Shown: in pieces, positions 25,569 to 34,118 of the stretch
Layout of the letters: each line of letters starts with the position of its first letter
Position numbering within the stretch: the first letter of the stretch is position 1
Source: JALORV01 sp963775635
GTDB lineage: Bacteria; Pseudomonadota; Gammaproteobacteria; Burkholderiales; Burkholderiaceae_F
DNA length: 64,000 nt
Direction of reading: 5' to 3'
NCBI GenBank assembly: GCA_963775635.1
Contig: CAVZJO010000007.1
Coordinates: 186,001-250,000 of the forward strand
Made by a program: the position numbers and the translations under genes
The notes under the pieces: model-generated
Told to the model about the DNA's origin: nothing
The model's input: only the letters and a program-made list of their open reading frames with translations
The model's database searches: none

Positions 25569-28208
25569 TCATGCCTGAAGGCTGGCGTCGGTAGGCTTCG
25601 ACGCCACGGCGTCGAGCAGTTTCTCCGCCTCGACCGGCTTGACGATGTGCAGGTCGAATCCGGACTGCAGCGCGCGCTGCCGGTCTTCGTCCTGGCCGTA
25701 ACCGGTCAGCGCAATCAGGGTCATACGGCCGTCCGCCACCGACCGGATCCGCCGCGCCAGTTCGTAGCCACTGAGCCCCGGCAAGCCGATGTCGATGATT
25801 GCCGCATCGGGTTTAAGGCTAAGCGCGGCCGCGAGCCCCGCCGCGCCGTCGGCGCGGTCGTAGACCTCGTGACCGGCCATCTCGAGCGAATCGCGCAGCA
25901 TCGCGCGCGCGTCCGAATTGTCCTCGACCACGAGGATGCGTCTGCGCTCGAACGCTCCGCTGTGAGGCTGTGGCGACGCCGCCACCGCTGGCGGCGTCGG
26001 AAGCAAAGGCAGCCGGACAGTGAAGGTGCTCCCTTTGTCTTCACCGTCGCTCGCGGCGACCACCGTGCCGCCGTGCAACTCCACCAGACGCTTCACCAGC
26101 GTCAGTCCGATGCCGAGTCCGCCCTGCGCCCGCTCGATGCCGCGCTCGCCCTGGACGAAGAGATCGAACACCCTCGGCAGCACATGCTGCGCGATGCCGA
26201 TTCCGCTGTCGGCGACGACCAGCACAGCGTCGCGGTCGACCGCCATTAGCGATATCGATACCGAACCATCCACCCGCGTATAGCGCAACGCATTGGTCAG
26301 CAGGTTGGTGACGACCTGCTCGAGCCGTGTCTCGTCACCCCGCACGAATACGGGTTGCAGTTCGACCGAAACCCGATGCTCGGCCGTCTTTGCGGCCGCC
26401 GCCAATGTGGCCAGCGTACGCCGGACCACTTCGTCGAGTGCCACCGGCTCACGCGCGATCATGATCTTGCCGGTCGCGACGCGCCCCGCGTCGAGCAGGT
26501 CGTCGACCAGTCGGGCCAGGTGGGTGGTTTGCCGCGCAATCACCGCGCGCGCGCGGCCCGCGGGCTCGCCTGCCGACCTGTCGAGCACCTGCGATGCATT
26601 GGTTATCGCCGCCAGCGGATTGCGCAGTTCGTGGCCGAGCATCGCCAGGAACTCATCCTTGGCGCGGTTCGCCTGTTCCGCCTCGGCACGGGCGCGCTTT
26701 TCTCGCTCGAGCAGCGCCGCGCGCTCGTTCTCGATCGATTTCTGCAGCGAAACATCGCGCACCTCGATCACGGCTCCGACCGCTCTCGTGCCTGCGCGCA
26801 GCGGGCTGGCTGCATACGCGATGTCGTACTGGCTGCCGCCGCGGTGGATGAACACGTCATCGCCCTGCAGCGGTCGATGCGCCACCAGCGCGAGCGTGAG
26901 CGGGCACTCGACCGCATCGTGCAGTTCGTGCTCGCCGCTCCTATGGACCAGGTCGTGCAGTGGTTGATCCTTCGCCTCATCCAACGTGTATCCGGTCATG
27001 CGCTCCGCTGCGGGATTCATGAACGTGCATCGTTGCCGAGCATCGGTCATGAAAAGCGCCACGGTCGCATTGCCCGTCACCGCGGCGAGCTGGCGCTGCA
27101 CCTCGACGCGCGAGTGCACTGCGGCCCCGGCCTCCTCGAGCGCACGCGCGAGGTCGGCGACTTCGGTGACGCCGCTGGCCAGCGGAACCGCCGCCGGCAC
27201 GCCGTGAGCCAGTGCGCGAGCGGATTCGGCCAACGAACTGATCGGTGCCGCGAACCGCCGTCCGAGCACCTGGGCGAGCAGCAAGGCCATGCCGACGGCC
27301 CCCATGGTTCCTAGCAGCACCACCAGGATGGTTTGGCGCGCGGCACTTTCCACGATTGCGGCGGGAACTCCTATGGCGAACGACCAGCCGCTCAGCGGAG
27401 ACGTATCGTGCGCCGTGTACACACTGGTGCCCTCGATGGTCTTGCCGAGCTGCCAGCCTCGCGGCGCCTCTGAAACCTGCGTCTGCAGGTCCAGCGAGGA
27501 GATCTGGCCCAGCCGCTCATCGTTGCCGACCGTACGAGCGACGAAGCGTCGGTTGCGGTCGACGACTACGCCTACCCAATCGCTCGGCAGCCCCTGCGCC
27601 TGCAGAATGCGGTAAACGGCACGCGGTGAGACGACCGCCGACAGCACATAACGCACCGAGCCATCGCGCCGGATCGCGACGCGCACCGCGAAATCGATTT
27701 GGCGGCTCAGTGTCCCTTGCGATAGCTCGCTGATCGCAGGTTCGCCGGTCGACACGACGCGGTCGAAGCTCGAGCGCTCGGCGATCGTCGGGAGTTCGGC
27801 TCCGAAGGGGCGGCTGACGTTGATCAGTTGCTGACCCGATGGGGCCGCCAGGTGCAAGCCCAGCCAGTCGGGCTGGGACGCCGCCACGCGAACGGCTTCG
27901 TCGTAGAACGCCCGCAGGTTACCGTCGTCGAGGTCACGCGAAGTCGCGAGCGCATCCAGCACCGAGATCGATGCCCGCAGCTCGGCGTCGATTGCGGTCA
28001 AGACGGCGCGAGTGCGCTCCCGCACGCCGCGTTCGAACGTCTCCTGCTCGCGCAACGCGAGCACCACCGCACCGATCGCTGCGATCAGCACCACCGGGAA
28101 CAGCGTGCCCAGCGTCAGCCACAGCAGGTGCTGGCGCAGGTTACGCCCGCCAGTCCGTCGCCCCAGGTTCGTGAGACCCGGCTCGATGTCGGCCGAAACC
28201 TGCTTCAT
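25569..28208 (-). CDS. Transmembrane hybrid histidine kinase (dCache-HAMP-PAS-HisKA-HATPase-REC)
   Basis: 879 residues from the ATG at 28208. Helix 1 (WLTLGTLFPVVLIAAIGAVV) and a second near residue 290 enclose a periplasmic Cache-like sensor. HAMP and PAS (FMNPAAERMTGYTLDEA) follow, then HisKA with FLAMLGHELRNPLAAITNAS, HATPase with NLLTNALRYT and GIGIAQHVLPRVFDLF, and a REC domain (RILVVEDNSDA, AAIIDIGLPGLSGYE, IVKP). It ends in REC with no output domain, so phosphate must leave through a separate phosphotransferase or go backward. It neighbours the CBS gene downstream. Confidence 0.92.
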   Translation of the reverse strand: MKQVSADIEPGLTNLGRRTGGRNLRQHLLWLTLGTLFPVVLIAAIGAVVLALREQETFERGVRERTRAVLTAIDAELRASISVLDALATSRDLDDGNLRAFYDEAVRVAASQPDWLGLHLAAPSGQQLINVSRPFGAELPTIAERSSFDRVVSTGEPAISELSQGTLSRQIDFAVRVAIRRDGSVRYVLSAVVSPRAVYRILQAQGLPSDWVGVVVDRNRRFVARTVGNDERLGQISSLDLQTQVSEAPRGWQLGKTIEGTSVYTAHDTSPLSGWSFAIGVPAAIVESAARQTILVVLLGTMGAVGMALLLAQVLGRRFAAPISSLAESARALAHGVPAAVPLASGVTEVADLARALEEAGAAVHSRVEVQRQLAAVTGNATVALFMTDARQRCTFMNPAAERMTGYTLDEAKDQPLHDLVHRSGEHELHDAVECPLTLALVAHRPLQGDDVFIHRGGSQYDIAYAASPLRAGTRAVGAVIEVRDVSLQKSIENERAALLEREKRARAEAEQANRAKDEFLAMLGHELRNPLAAITNASQVLDRSAGEPAGRARAVIARQTTHLARLVDDLLDAGRVATGKIMIAREPVALDEVVRRTLATLAAAAKTAEHRVSVELQPVFVRGDETRLEQVVTNLLTNALRYTRVDGSVSISLMAVDRDAVLVVADSGIGIAQHVLPRVFDLFVQGERGIERAQGGLGIGLTLVKRLVELHGGTVVAASDGEDKGSTFTVRLPLLPTPPAVAASPQPHSGAFERRRILVVEDNSDARAMLRDSLEMAGHEVYDRADGAAGLAAALSLKPDAAIIDIGLPGLSGYELARRIRSVADGRMTLIALTGYGQDEDRQRALQSGFDLHIVKPVEAEKLLDAVASKPTDASLQA

Positions 28209-28480
28209 TACGATTCGTTCGATCTCATCGGACGCGACGACAATACCTATCGCAGGAGCGAACAACAACACGTCCGATTGGGCATCGCGTCGACGTGTCT
28301 GCCGACTGTGTCGGCGAACGACCCGCCATCCAACGGCCGTTGGATTCGCTCCCGCGGACTCCGTTCAGAGCCGCATTGTCTGTCATGGCCGCCGGCCGGT
28401 CGATACGGGGCCGCCCGGGTCATTGGCGCCGGCGGCCATCGCAAGTACATTGGCCCCATTAACCCGATCGTGAAACGTTG

Positions 28481-29467
28481 ATGCGTGCCGCCATTTACGA
28501 TCGCACCGGCCCCGCGCGACAGGTGCTCCAAATCCGTGAGATCGACACGCCACATGCCGGCGCAGGCGAGGTCCGCGTCAGGCTGGCTTGCTCGGGCGTA
28601 AATCCGTCGGACGTGAAGTCGCGCGCAGGCTTGCGCAGCACGACCCTCCCCTTTCCGCTGATCGTTCCGCACAGCGACGGCGCCGGGGTCATCGACGAGA
28701 TCGGCGACGGAGTCGACCCGGCTCGCGCGGGTGAGCGTGTTTGGGTGTGGAACGCGGCGTGGGGCCGTGCGTTCGGAACTGCCGCGGAGTACGTGGTGCT
28801 GCCTGCCGAGCAGGCTGTTGAACTGCCCGCCGAAGCGGGGTTCGACGAGGGAGCCTGCCTGGGCATTCCCGCGCTGACCGCTTGTCACGCGATAGAAACG
28901 GACAATGGAGTCGGCGGCAAAGCGGTGTTGATTGCCGGTGGCGCCGGTGCCGTGGGGCATTATGCGATCCAGTTTGCCCGGATCGCCGGCGCGCGGACCA
29001 TCATCGCGACGGTCAGCAGCGAAGCCAAGGCCACACTGGCGCGGCAGGCCGGCGCACATCACACGATCAACTACAAGACCGAAGACGTTGCGCGTCGCTG
29101 TCTCGAATTGACCGGCGGCCAGGGAGTCGATCGCGTAGTAGAAGTCGACCTCGCCGCCAATCTCACGCTCGATCTGGCCAGCGTCCGATCAGGAGGTGAG
29201 ATCGTCGTCTACGGCAGCAGCGCCCCCGAGATCGCCGTTCCGTTCTTTCAGTCCATCGTGAAGAACGTCCGCTATGTGTTCTTCATCGTCTACAACCTGC
29301 CGCCGGAGGCCCGCGCCGGTGCGATCGCGACCGTGCGCACAGCGCTGGCCGCGGGATCGCTGCAGCACCTCATCGCCGAACGCTTGCCGCTCGCTCGCAT
29401 CGCGGACGCACACGAGCTCGTCGAATCCGGAAAGGCAGTCGGCAACGTGGTCGTGGATATAGGCTGA
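28481..29467 (+). CDS. Quinone oxidoreductase-like MDR family protein
   Basis: 328 residues. The medium-chain dehydrogenase fold shows the GroES-like part (ACSGVNPSDVKSRAGLR, PHSDGAGVIDEIG) and a Rossmann part with VLIAGGAGAVGHYAIQFARI and GADR-like VDRVVEVDLAANL. The zinc ligands of alcohol dehydrogenases are absent, so this is the NADPH:quinone reductase/zeta-crystallin branch. ATG 28481 is chosen over the TTG just before it. It stands alone on the plus strand, 272 bp from the divergent kinase. Confidence 0.88.
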   Translation: MRAAIYDRTGPARQVLQIREIDTPHAGAGEVRVRLACSGVNPSDVKSRAGLRSTTLPFPLIVPHSDGAGVIDEIGDGVDPARAGERVWVWNAAWGRAFGTAAEYVVLPAEQAVELPAEAGFDEGACLGIPALTACHAIETDNGVGGKAVLIAGGAGAVGHYAIQFARIAGARTIIATVSSEAKATLARQAGAHHTINYKTEDVARRCLELTGGQGVDRVVEVDLAANLTLDLASVRSGGEIVVYGSSAPEIAVPFFQSIVKNVRYVFFIVYNLPPEARAGAIATVRTALAAGSLQHLIAERLPLARIADAHELVESGKAVGNVVVDIG

Positions 29468-29628
29468 CGTCTGCCAGCACGCTTCAACGCCGTGCTCCAG
29501 GACTGGTTACCGTTCGACATGGCGAATAATCCGAATCGTTGCGGCAGCCCGGCGGCATAAAAAGTGCCCGTCGGGCACGCGGCATCGAGCACTCGATTGC
29601 GGCGATCGCCCGCAGGACGCCGGGACGC

Positions 29629-30894
29629 ATGGTTGTACTTCTTACCGGAGCGAGCGGTTTCATCGGGGAGCATCTCGCTCCGGCACTGCGGGCGGCCGGG
29701 CATCGAGTCATCTCGGCAATTCATCTGCGGTCCGCTGCACAGGCCACCGATTCCGTGGCAGTCGACTACACGCGCGACTTCGCGCCGGAGGCGTGGCGCG
29801 CGCGCCTCGAAGGCGTCGACGCGATCGTCAATGCAGTGGGCATCCTGCGCGAGCGCGGGACCGCGACCTTCGATGCGCTGCATGTCCGTGCGCCCCGCGC
29901 ATTGTTCGCGGCGGCGGCCGAGGCGAAGGTGCGACGCGTCGTTCAAATCTCTGCGCTGGGCGCCGACGAGGATGCCGCGAGCGCTTATCACACCACCAAG
30001 CGCCGCGCCGATGACTTCCTGTCTTCGCTGCCGATGTCATCGGTCATCGTGCAGCCATCGCTTGTTTATGGCCGCGGCGGCGCAAGCGCGGAATTGTTCG
30101 ATACGCTGGCCAGCCTGCCGCTGATACCGTTGCCCGGCGCGGGCCGGCAGCACATCCAGCCGGTTCATATAGACGATCTCGTGACAGCCGTGCTGCTGTT
30201 GCTGGACCAAGAATCCTGGCGAGTCGGGCGCCTGCCGGTGGTCGGCCCCGAGCCACTGACCGTGAGCGAATACCTGGCGACCCTGCGCGACGCAATGGGA
30301 CTGGGACCCGCCCCAATGCTGCACATTCCGCCGGCATGGGTCGCACTGGCGGCGCGCGCTGGCGACCACTTCCCCGCACTCGGGCTGGACCGCGAGAGCC
30401 TGGGCATGCTCGAGCGGGGCAACACCGCGAGCCCGGCCGCGATCCGCAGCGTGCTCGGCCGCGATCCGCGCAGGCCGGCGCAGTTCATCGGACGCCGCGA
30501 GCGCTCGGCGGTGGCATCGCGCGCTCAGCTGAACTGGCTGTTGCCGCTGCTGCGTCTGAGCGTGGCGCTGCTGTGGATTGTCACCGGCATCGTCTCGCTC
30601 ACCATCTATCCGGTCGCGGACAGCCTTGCGCTGCTCGCGCGCGTGGGGATTACAGGGCAGTGGGCGCCGCTGACGCTTGCCGCCGCGGGGTCACTCGATA
30701 TCGCGCTCGGCATCGCAAGCCTGGTCGCGGCCAGCCGCAGGCTCTGGTGGACCCAGATCGTCGTGATCCTCGCCTACACGGTGCTGATCACGTGGCGGCT
30801 GCCCGAGTTCTGGTGGCATCCGTACGGCCCGGTGCTGAAGAACCTTCCGCTGCTCGCGCTGTTGCTGCTGCTGGCGCGCCTCGAGGAGCGCTGA
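29629..30894 (+). CDS. Fusion of NAD(P)-binding SDR-like domain with DoxX-like membrane domain
   Basis: 421 residues. The N-terminal 300 are an atypical short-chain dehydrogenase: MVVLLTGASGFIGEHLAPAL, VVQISALGADEDAASAYHTT, SVIVQPSLVYGRGG. Four helices follow (WLLPLLRLSVALLWIVTGIV and later, ending PEFWWHPYGPVLKNLPLLAL) typical of the DoxX-like family. Such fusions occur in proteobacteria as complex I NDUFA9-like proteins of unknown substrate. The stop overlaps the start of the DUF2269 gene (TGATG), so both are coupled. Confidence 0.88.
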   Translation: MVVLLTGASGFIGEHLAPALRAAGHRVISAIHLRSAAQATDSVAVDYTRDFAPEAWRARLEGVDAIVNAVGILRERGTATFDALHVRAPRALFAAAAEAKVRRVVQISALGADEDAASAYHTTKRRADDFLSSLPMSSVIVQPSLVYGRGGASAELFDTLASLPLIPLPGAGRQHIQPVHIDDLVTAVLLLLDQESWRVGRLPVVGPEPLTVSEYLATLRDAMGLGPAPMLHIPPAWVALAARAGDHFPALGLDRESLGMLERGNTASPAAIRSVLGRDPRRPAQFIGRRERSAVASRAQLNWLLPLLRLSVALLWIVTGIVSLTIYPVADSLALLARVGITGQWAPLTLAAAGSLDIALGIASLVAASRRLWWTQIVVILAYTVLITWRLPEFWWHPYGPVLKNLPLLALLLLLARLEER

Positions 30895-31361
30895 TGGACT
30901 ATGTCGTCTGGAAGTGGCTGCACGTGCTGTCGTCGACGCTGCTGTTCGGCACCGGACTGGGAACAGCTTTCTTCATGTTCTGTACCAATCGCAGCGGCGA
31001 TGTGCGGGCCATCGCCACCGTGACGCGCTACGTCGTGATCGCGGACTGGTTGTTCACGGTGACGTCCGTCGTGTTCCAGCCGGTCTCGGGGCTCGTGCTG
31101 ATGCAGGCGGCCGGAATTCCGCTGCTGACGAAGTGGATCTGGATTTCGTTCGCGCTTTACGCGGTCGCCGGGCTGTGCTGGCTGCCGGTGGTATGGATCC
31201 AGATCCAGATGCGCAACATGGCGCGCGAAGCCGCGGTGACCGGTGCCCCGATGCTGCCGGTACGGTACTGGCGCTACGAGCAGGCCTGGGTGATCCTCGG
31301 CGTTCCGGTGTTCGTATCGCTGATCATCGTGTTCTACCTGATGGTCGCCAAGCCGGTCTAA
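30894..31361 (+). CDS. DUF2269 family integral membrane protein
   Basis: 155 residues, four helices, starting MDYVVWKWLHVLSSTLLFGT, with TRYVVIADWLFTVTSVVFQP and YEQAWVILGVPVFVSLIIVF, the usual DUF2269 blocks. The conserved His near the start (WLHVLSS) might bind a haem or metal. It is coupled to the SDR-DoxX gene upstream, which is a common pairing in proteobacteria, so both are likely one membrane redox unit. Function unknown. Confidence 0.88.
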   Translation: MDYVVWKWLHVLSSTLLFGTGLGTAFFMFCTNRSGDVRAIATVTRYVVIADWLFTVTSVVFQPVSGLVLMQAAGIPLLTKWIWISFALYAVAGLCWLPVVWIQIQMRNMAREAAVTGAPMLPVRYWRYEQAWVILGVPVFVSLIIVFYLMVAKPV

Positions 31362-31376
31362 GCGCGGCTGATCGCA

Positions 31377-31390
31377 GGAACCGCCCTTGC
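31377..31390 (+). promoter_or_regulatory. Sigma-54-type promoter of the hemerythrin gene
   Basis: GGAACC-GCCC-TTGC with exact -24/-12 spacing; the -24 box has two mismatches to GGCACG. Expected start near 31402, leader of about 22 bases. Confidence 0.45.
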
Positions 31391-31423
31391 TGTGATGGAG
31401 TCGGACCGACCGACGAGGACTGC

Positions 31424-31912
31424 ATGGATGCGATCAAGTTGCTGACCGAACAGCATCGCCGACTCGAGGCGGCGCTGAAGCAGGCGCTGCAGGCGCGCGA
31501 ACCCGCGGCGCGCTCATCCGCACTGGCGCGGGCCGGCGACGACCTGACCAAGCACCTGACCTCGGAAGAAGAGATCTTCTATCCGGCCGTGAAGGCGCGC
31601 AGCACCGAAGACATCCTGCTCGAATCGCTCGAGGAGCACCTGTCGCTCAAGCGGCTGCTGGCCGACCTGCTGACGCTCGATGCCGCAGCCGAGACCTGGG
31701 AGCCGAAGCTCAAGGTGCTCGACGAACAGACCGTCCACCATCACAAGGAGGAGGAAGAGCGGCTGTTCCCCGCGGTCCGCAAGACATGGGAGAGTCAGGA
31801 GCTGGTCGACCTCGGCCAGCAATTGCTCGCGCGGCAGCAGGAACTGCAGAGCGATGGCGCTCCGCGCGACACTGTCCTCGATCAAACGTCCGAAGCGACG
31901 CCGCTGAAGTAG
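31424..31912 (+). CDS. Hemerythrin-like domain protein
   Basis: 162 residues, mostly a four-helix bundle. Iron ligands are visible in order: LLTEQHRRLE, LTKHLTSEEEIFYP, LEEHLSLKRLL and TVHHHKEEEERLFP. Such di-iron proteins bind oxygen or sense redox state or nitric oxide, and often accompany stress genes. A sigma-54-like site ends 33 bp upstream. The C-terminal 25 residues are polar and probably disordered. Confidence 0.9.
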   Translation: MDAIKLLTEQHRRLEAALKQALQAREPAARSSALARAGDDLTKHLTSEEEIFYPAVKARSTEDILLESLEEHLSLKRLLADLLTLDAAAETWEPKLKVLDEQTVHHHKEEEERLFPAVRKTWESQELVDLGQQLLARQQELQSDGAPRDTVLDQTSEATPLK

Positions 31913-31944
31913 CGGCCGCCCGTCGACTCCCCGCGACTAGCGGT

Positions 31945-32094
31945 TCAGCGTGCCCACAACAGGTAGGCGCCCCACGCAGCGGTGCCCACCACAGCGATGA
32001 TCCACACGAGCCAGCGGCGGTGCGGACGGTCCGCGCTTGCCGGTCGGTCGTAAATGGCGACCTTGGGCGGCCGCGAAGCAGCGTCATGACGCAT
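31945..32094 (-). CDS. Small single-helix membrane protein
   Basis: 49 residues: a polar basic start (MRHDAASRPPKVAIYDRPAS) followed by one membrane helix (WLVWIIAVVGTAAWGAYLLW) and a terminal Arg. Inside-positive topology puts the N-terminus in the cytoplasm. No family recognised. A GTG at 32139 would add 15 residues. It follows the general-stress gene on the same strand by 62 bp. Confidence 0.5.
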   Translation of the reverse strand: MRHDAASRPPKVAIYDRPASADRPHRRWLVWIIAVVGTAAWGAYLLWAR

Positions 32095-32156
32095 GTCGGC
32101 GTCCGTCGATGAAGCGGGCGGGACACCCACGCGTCCCACCCGCCTAGCCTGTCGAA

Positions 32157-33137
32157 TTAACGGCCGTCGCGGTCGGAGTCGCCGGGTATCGCGCGTTCGA
32201 CCGCCTCGGTCGTGCGCTCCCAGCCACGCCGCACCGCGCTCTTGAAGCGTTCCCAGCTGTTGTTCGGATAGCGTTGTTCCCAGTCACGGCGCGCGTCGGC
32301 TTCGATATCGGCCCAATCGCGGCCGCGATAGCGCTCATCGCGGCTGAGCCCCCAACCGTAGCGGTATGCCGGTTCGAATTCATCGAAACTGCTGGCTGGG
32401 TAGTCGTCGCGGTGCTGCATGCGGAAATAATCACCTTGATCGTCCCATTCGCCAGCACGCGCGCTCGTCGCGGCGGAGGTGCCGGAGGTGTAGGCGCTGC
32501 GTGCGCCGACGTTTTCACCGGCAGTCACGCCGAGCGATCTGTCATACAGCGACCGCTCGCGCTGCAACTGGTCCGCGGTATACGGTGCGGCCTTCGGGTC
32601 GTGCCGTGACCAGCCCTGCTCGCGCCATAGTTCCGCGCGGCGGTCGATGTCGATCGCGCCACAGCTGCGCATGATGGCAGCCGCTTCATCGGCGCGCGCA
32701 TCTTCCGCGCGCACTGTCACCAGCGCACCGCCACGGCGCACGGCTTCGGCGTACACCTGTGCTTCCTCTTCCGGAACGCCAGCGCCCGTCAGGCCGCCGA
32801 TCAGGCCACCCGCCACCGCGCCGACCCCTGCGCCGGCCAGCGTCGCTGCCAGCGGCCCGGCCGCAACGATGGGACCGATGCCCGGGATCGCGAGACCCAT
32901 CAGGCCCACGATCAGCCCGGCCGCTCCGCCGAGCAGCCCGCCCGCCGCCGCACCGGTCGCTGCGCCGGTGCCGGCGTCGCTCGCGGCGGCAGCCGTTTCG
33001 TCCGCACGGTACTCACCCGTCGCGTTGTTGGCGATGATGCTGATATCGCTGGCGTTGAAACCTCCTTGCTGCAATTCGCGCATGACGCGGCGCGCCTCGT
33101 CGAAGTTGTCGAACGAACCTACGATGGTCTTAGCCAC
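32157..33137 (-). CDS. General stress protein 17M-like domain protein with glycine-zipper core
   Basis: 326 residues from a GTG at 33137 with an AAGGAG site upstream. Residues 1-50 form the YflT-like fold (AKTIVGSFDNFDEARRVMRE), then a long Gly/Ala hydrophobic glycine-zipper (GAAAGGLLGGAAGLIVGLMG), a second alpha/beta piece (VRRGGALVTVRAEDARADEA) and an acidic-aromatic C-terminal domain with repeated RYPNNSWERFKSA-like units. Proteobacterial homologues are stress-induced; molecular role unknown. A sigma-54-type site lies 128 bp upstream. Confidence 0.85.
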   Translation of the reverse strand: MAKTIVGSFDNFDEARRVMRELQQGGFNASDISIIANNATGEYRADETAAAASDAGTGAATGAAAGGLLGGAAGLIVGLMGLAIPGIGPIVAAGPLAATLAGAGVGAVAGGLIGGLTGAGVPEEEAQVYAEAVRRGGALVTVRAEDARADEAAAIMRSCGAIDIDRRAELWREQGWSRHDPKAAPYTADQLQRERSLYDRSLGVTAGENVGARSAYTSGTSAATSARAGEWDDQGDYFRMQHRDDYPASSFDEFEPAYRYGWGLSRDERYRGRDWADIEADARRDWEQRYPNNSWERFKSAVRRGWERTTEAVERAIPGDSDRDGR

Positions 33138-33265
33138 TTTACTGCTCCTTCAAGTCGTCCTTGTGTCTCTCAAGTATTCGAGCGGCAACCTCGTGTTGCG
33201 CCCGGCCTTCGCGAACCGCCCATATCAAGAGCCGTGCGTGTGCAGTCGCATAGTCGAGATCGTCA

Positions 33266-33279
33266 GCAACCCGTGTGCC
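33266..33279 (-). promoter_or_regulatory. Sigma-54-type promoter of the general stress gene
   Basis: Minus strand GGCACA-CGGG-TTGC, preceded by T, exact spacing and one mismatch. Expected start near 33254, leader of about 117 bases. Confidence 0.55.
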
Positions 33280-33306
33280 ATGGCATTCGGACGTTCGTGT
33301 CGTTGT

Positions 33307-34102
33307 GTGAACAAGGCGTCACAGCAGCGTGGCGCTCGCCGACGTCGCACCGTCGGTCATCAAGTTCAACCCCTCGTCCTTGGCATCACTCTGTTGATTT
33401 ACACAGCGCTCTCAGCCGAGGCTGCGCCGCAGGGCGACGCCCCGACGGCGGAACTCGGAGACGCCGCGCGCGAGGTGGTCGCCGCGACGAACGCGTTGCG
33501 CCGATCGCGGCAACTGCAACCGCTATCTGTCGATCCGTCGCTACAGGCCGCCGCTCTCGCCTTTGCCGACTACATGGCTCGCAGCGACAGCTACGGGCAC
33601 GAGGCGGACGGGCGAACACCTGCAGAGCGCGTGCGCGAGCACGGGTACAACTATTGCGCCGTTGCGGAGAACATCGGTCGGGTTCAGCGCGCCGCGGCCC
33701 CGCAGCGGCGCGGAGCTCGCCCGCGCGTTCGTCGACGGCTGGATGGCTTCCCCGCCGCACCGCCAGGCAATGCTGGGCGCCGAGGCCACGGAGACCGGCG
33801 TGGCCATCTCCCGCAGCAAACGCAACGGCCGGTTCTATGCAGTTCAGCTGATCGCGCGGCCGCGCAGCGGGTCGATCACCGTGCAGCTGGCGAATCGCGG
33901 GCCGCTCAGCGTGCGTTACGAGATCGGCGAGCGTGCCTACCGCCTCGCTCCCCGCTCGGTCCACACACATACGTTATGCAGCAGCTCACCGCTGGTGATG
34001 ACCTTTCCGGGAGGCGCGGTCGACCGTGTCGTGCCCGTCGACGGCCAGCGATACGCGGCGCGTCAGGCGAAGGACGGACGCTGGACTCTGATGCCAGAGT
34101 GA
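33307..34102 (+). pseudogene. CAP/SCP-family secreted protein, one frameshift
   Basis: About 264 residues across two frames. A GTG at 33307 (ATG at 33280 possible) leads a basic N-region and signal peptide (VLGITLLIYTALSAEA). The CAP domain follows: LGDAAREVVAATNALRRSRQ, MARSDSYGHEADGRTPAERV and YNYCAVAENIG, then near 33690 the frame moves by one base to SGAELARAFVDGWMASPPHR and GVAISRSKRNGRFYAVQLIA. The C-terminal 90 residues form a beta-rich extension. Gene ends 16 bp from the convergent kinase. One extra base explains the break. Confidence 0.8.
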
Positions 34103-34118
34103 ATGCCAAAAGCGTCGA

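Noticed and set aside
29564..29578. Hairpin GTGCCC-GTC-GGGCAC with T-run on the minus strand
   Set aside because: No minus-strand gene ends there and the stem is only six bp; not called a terminator.
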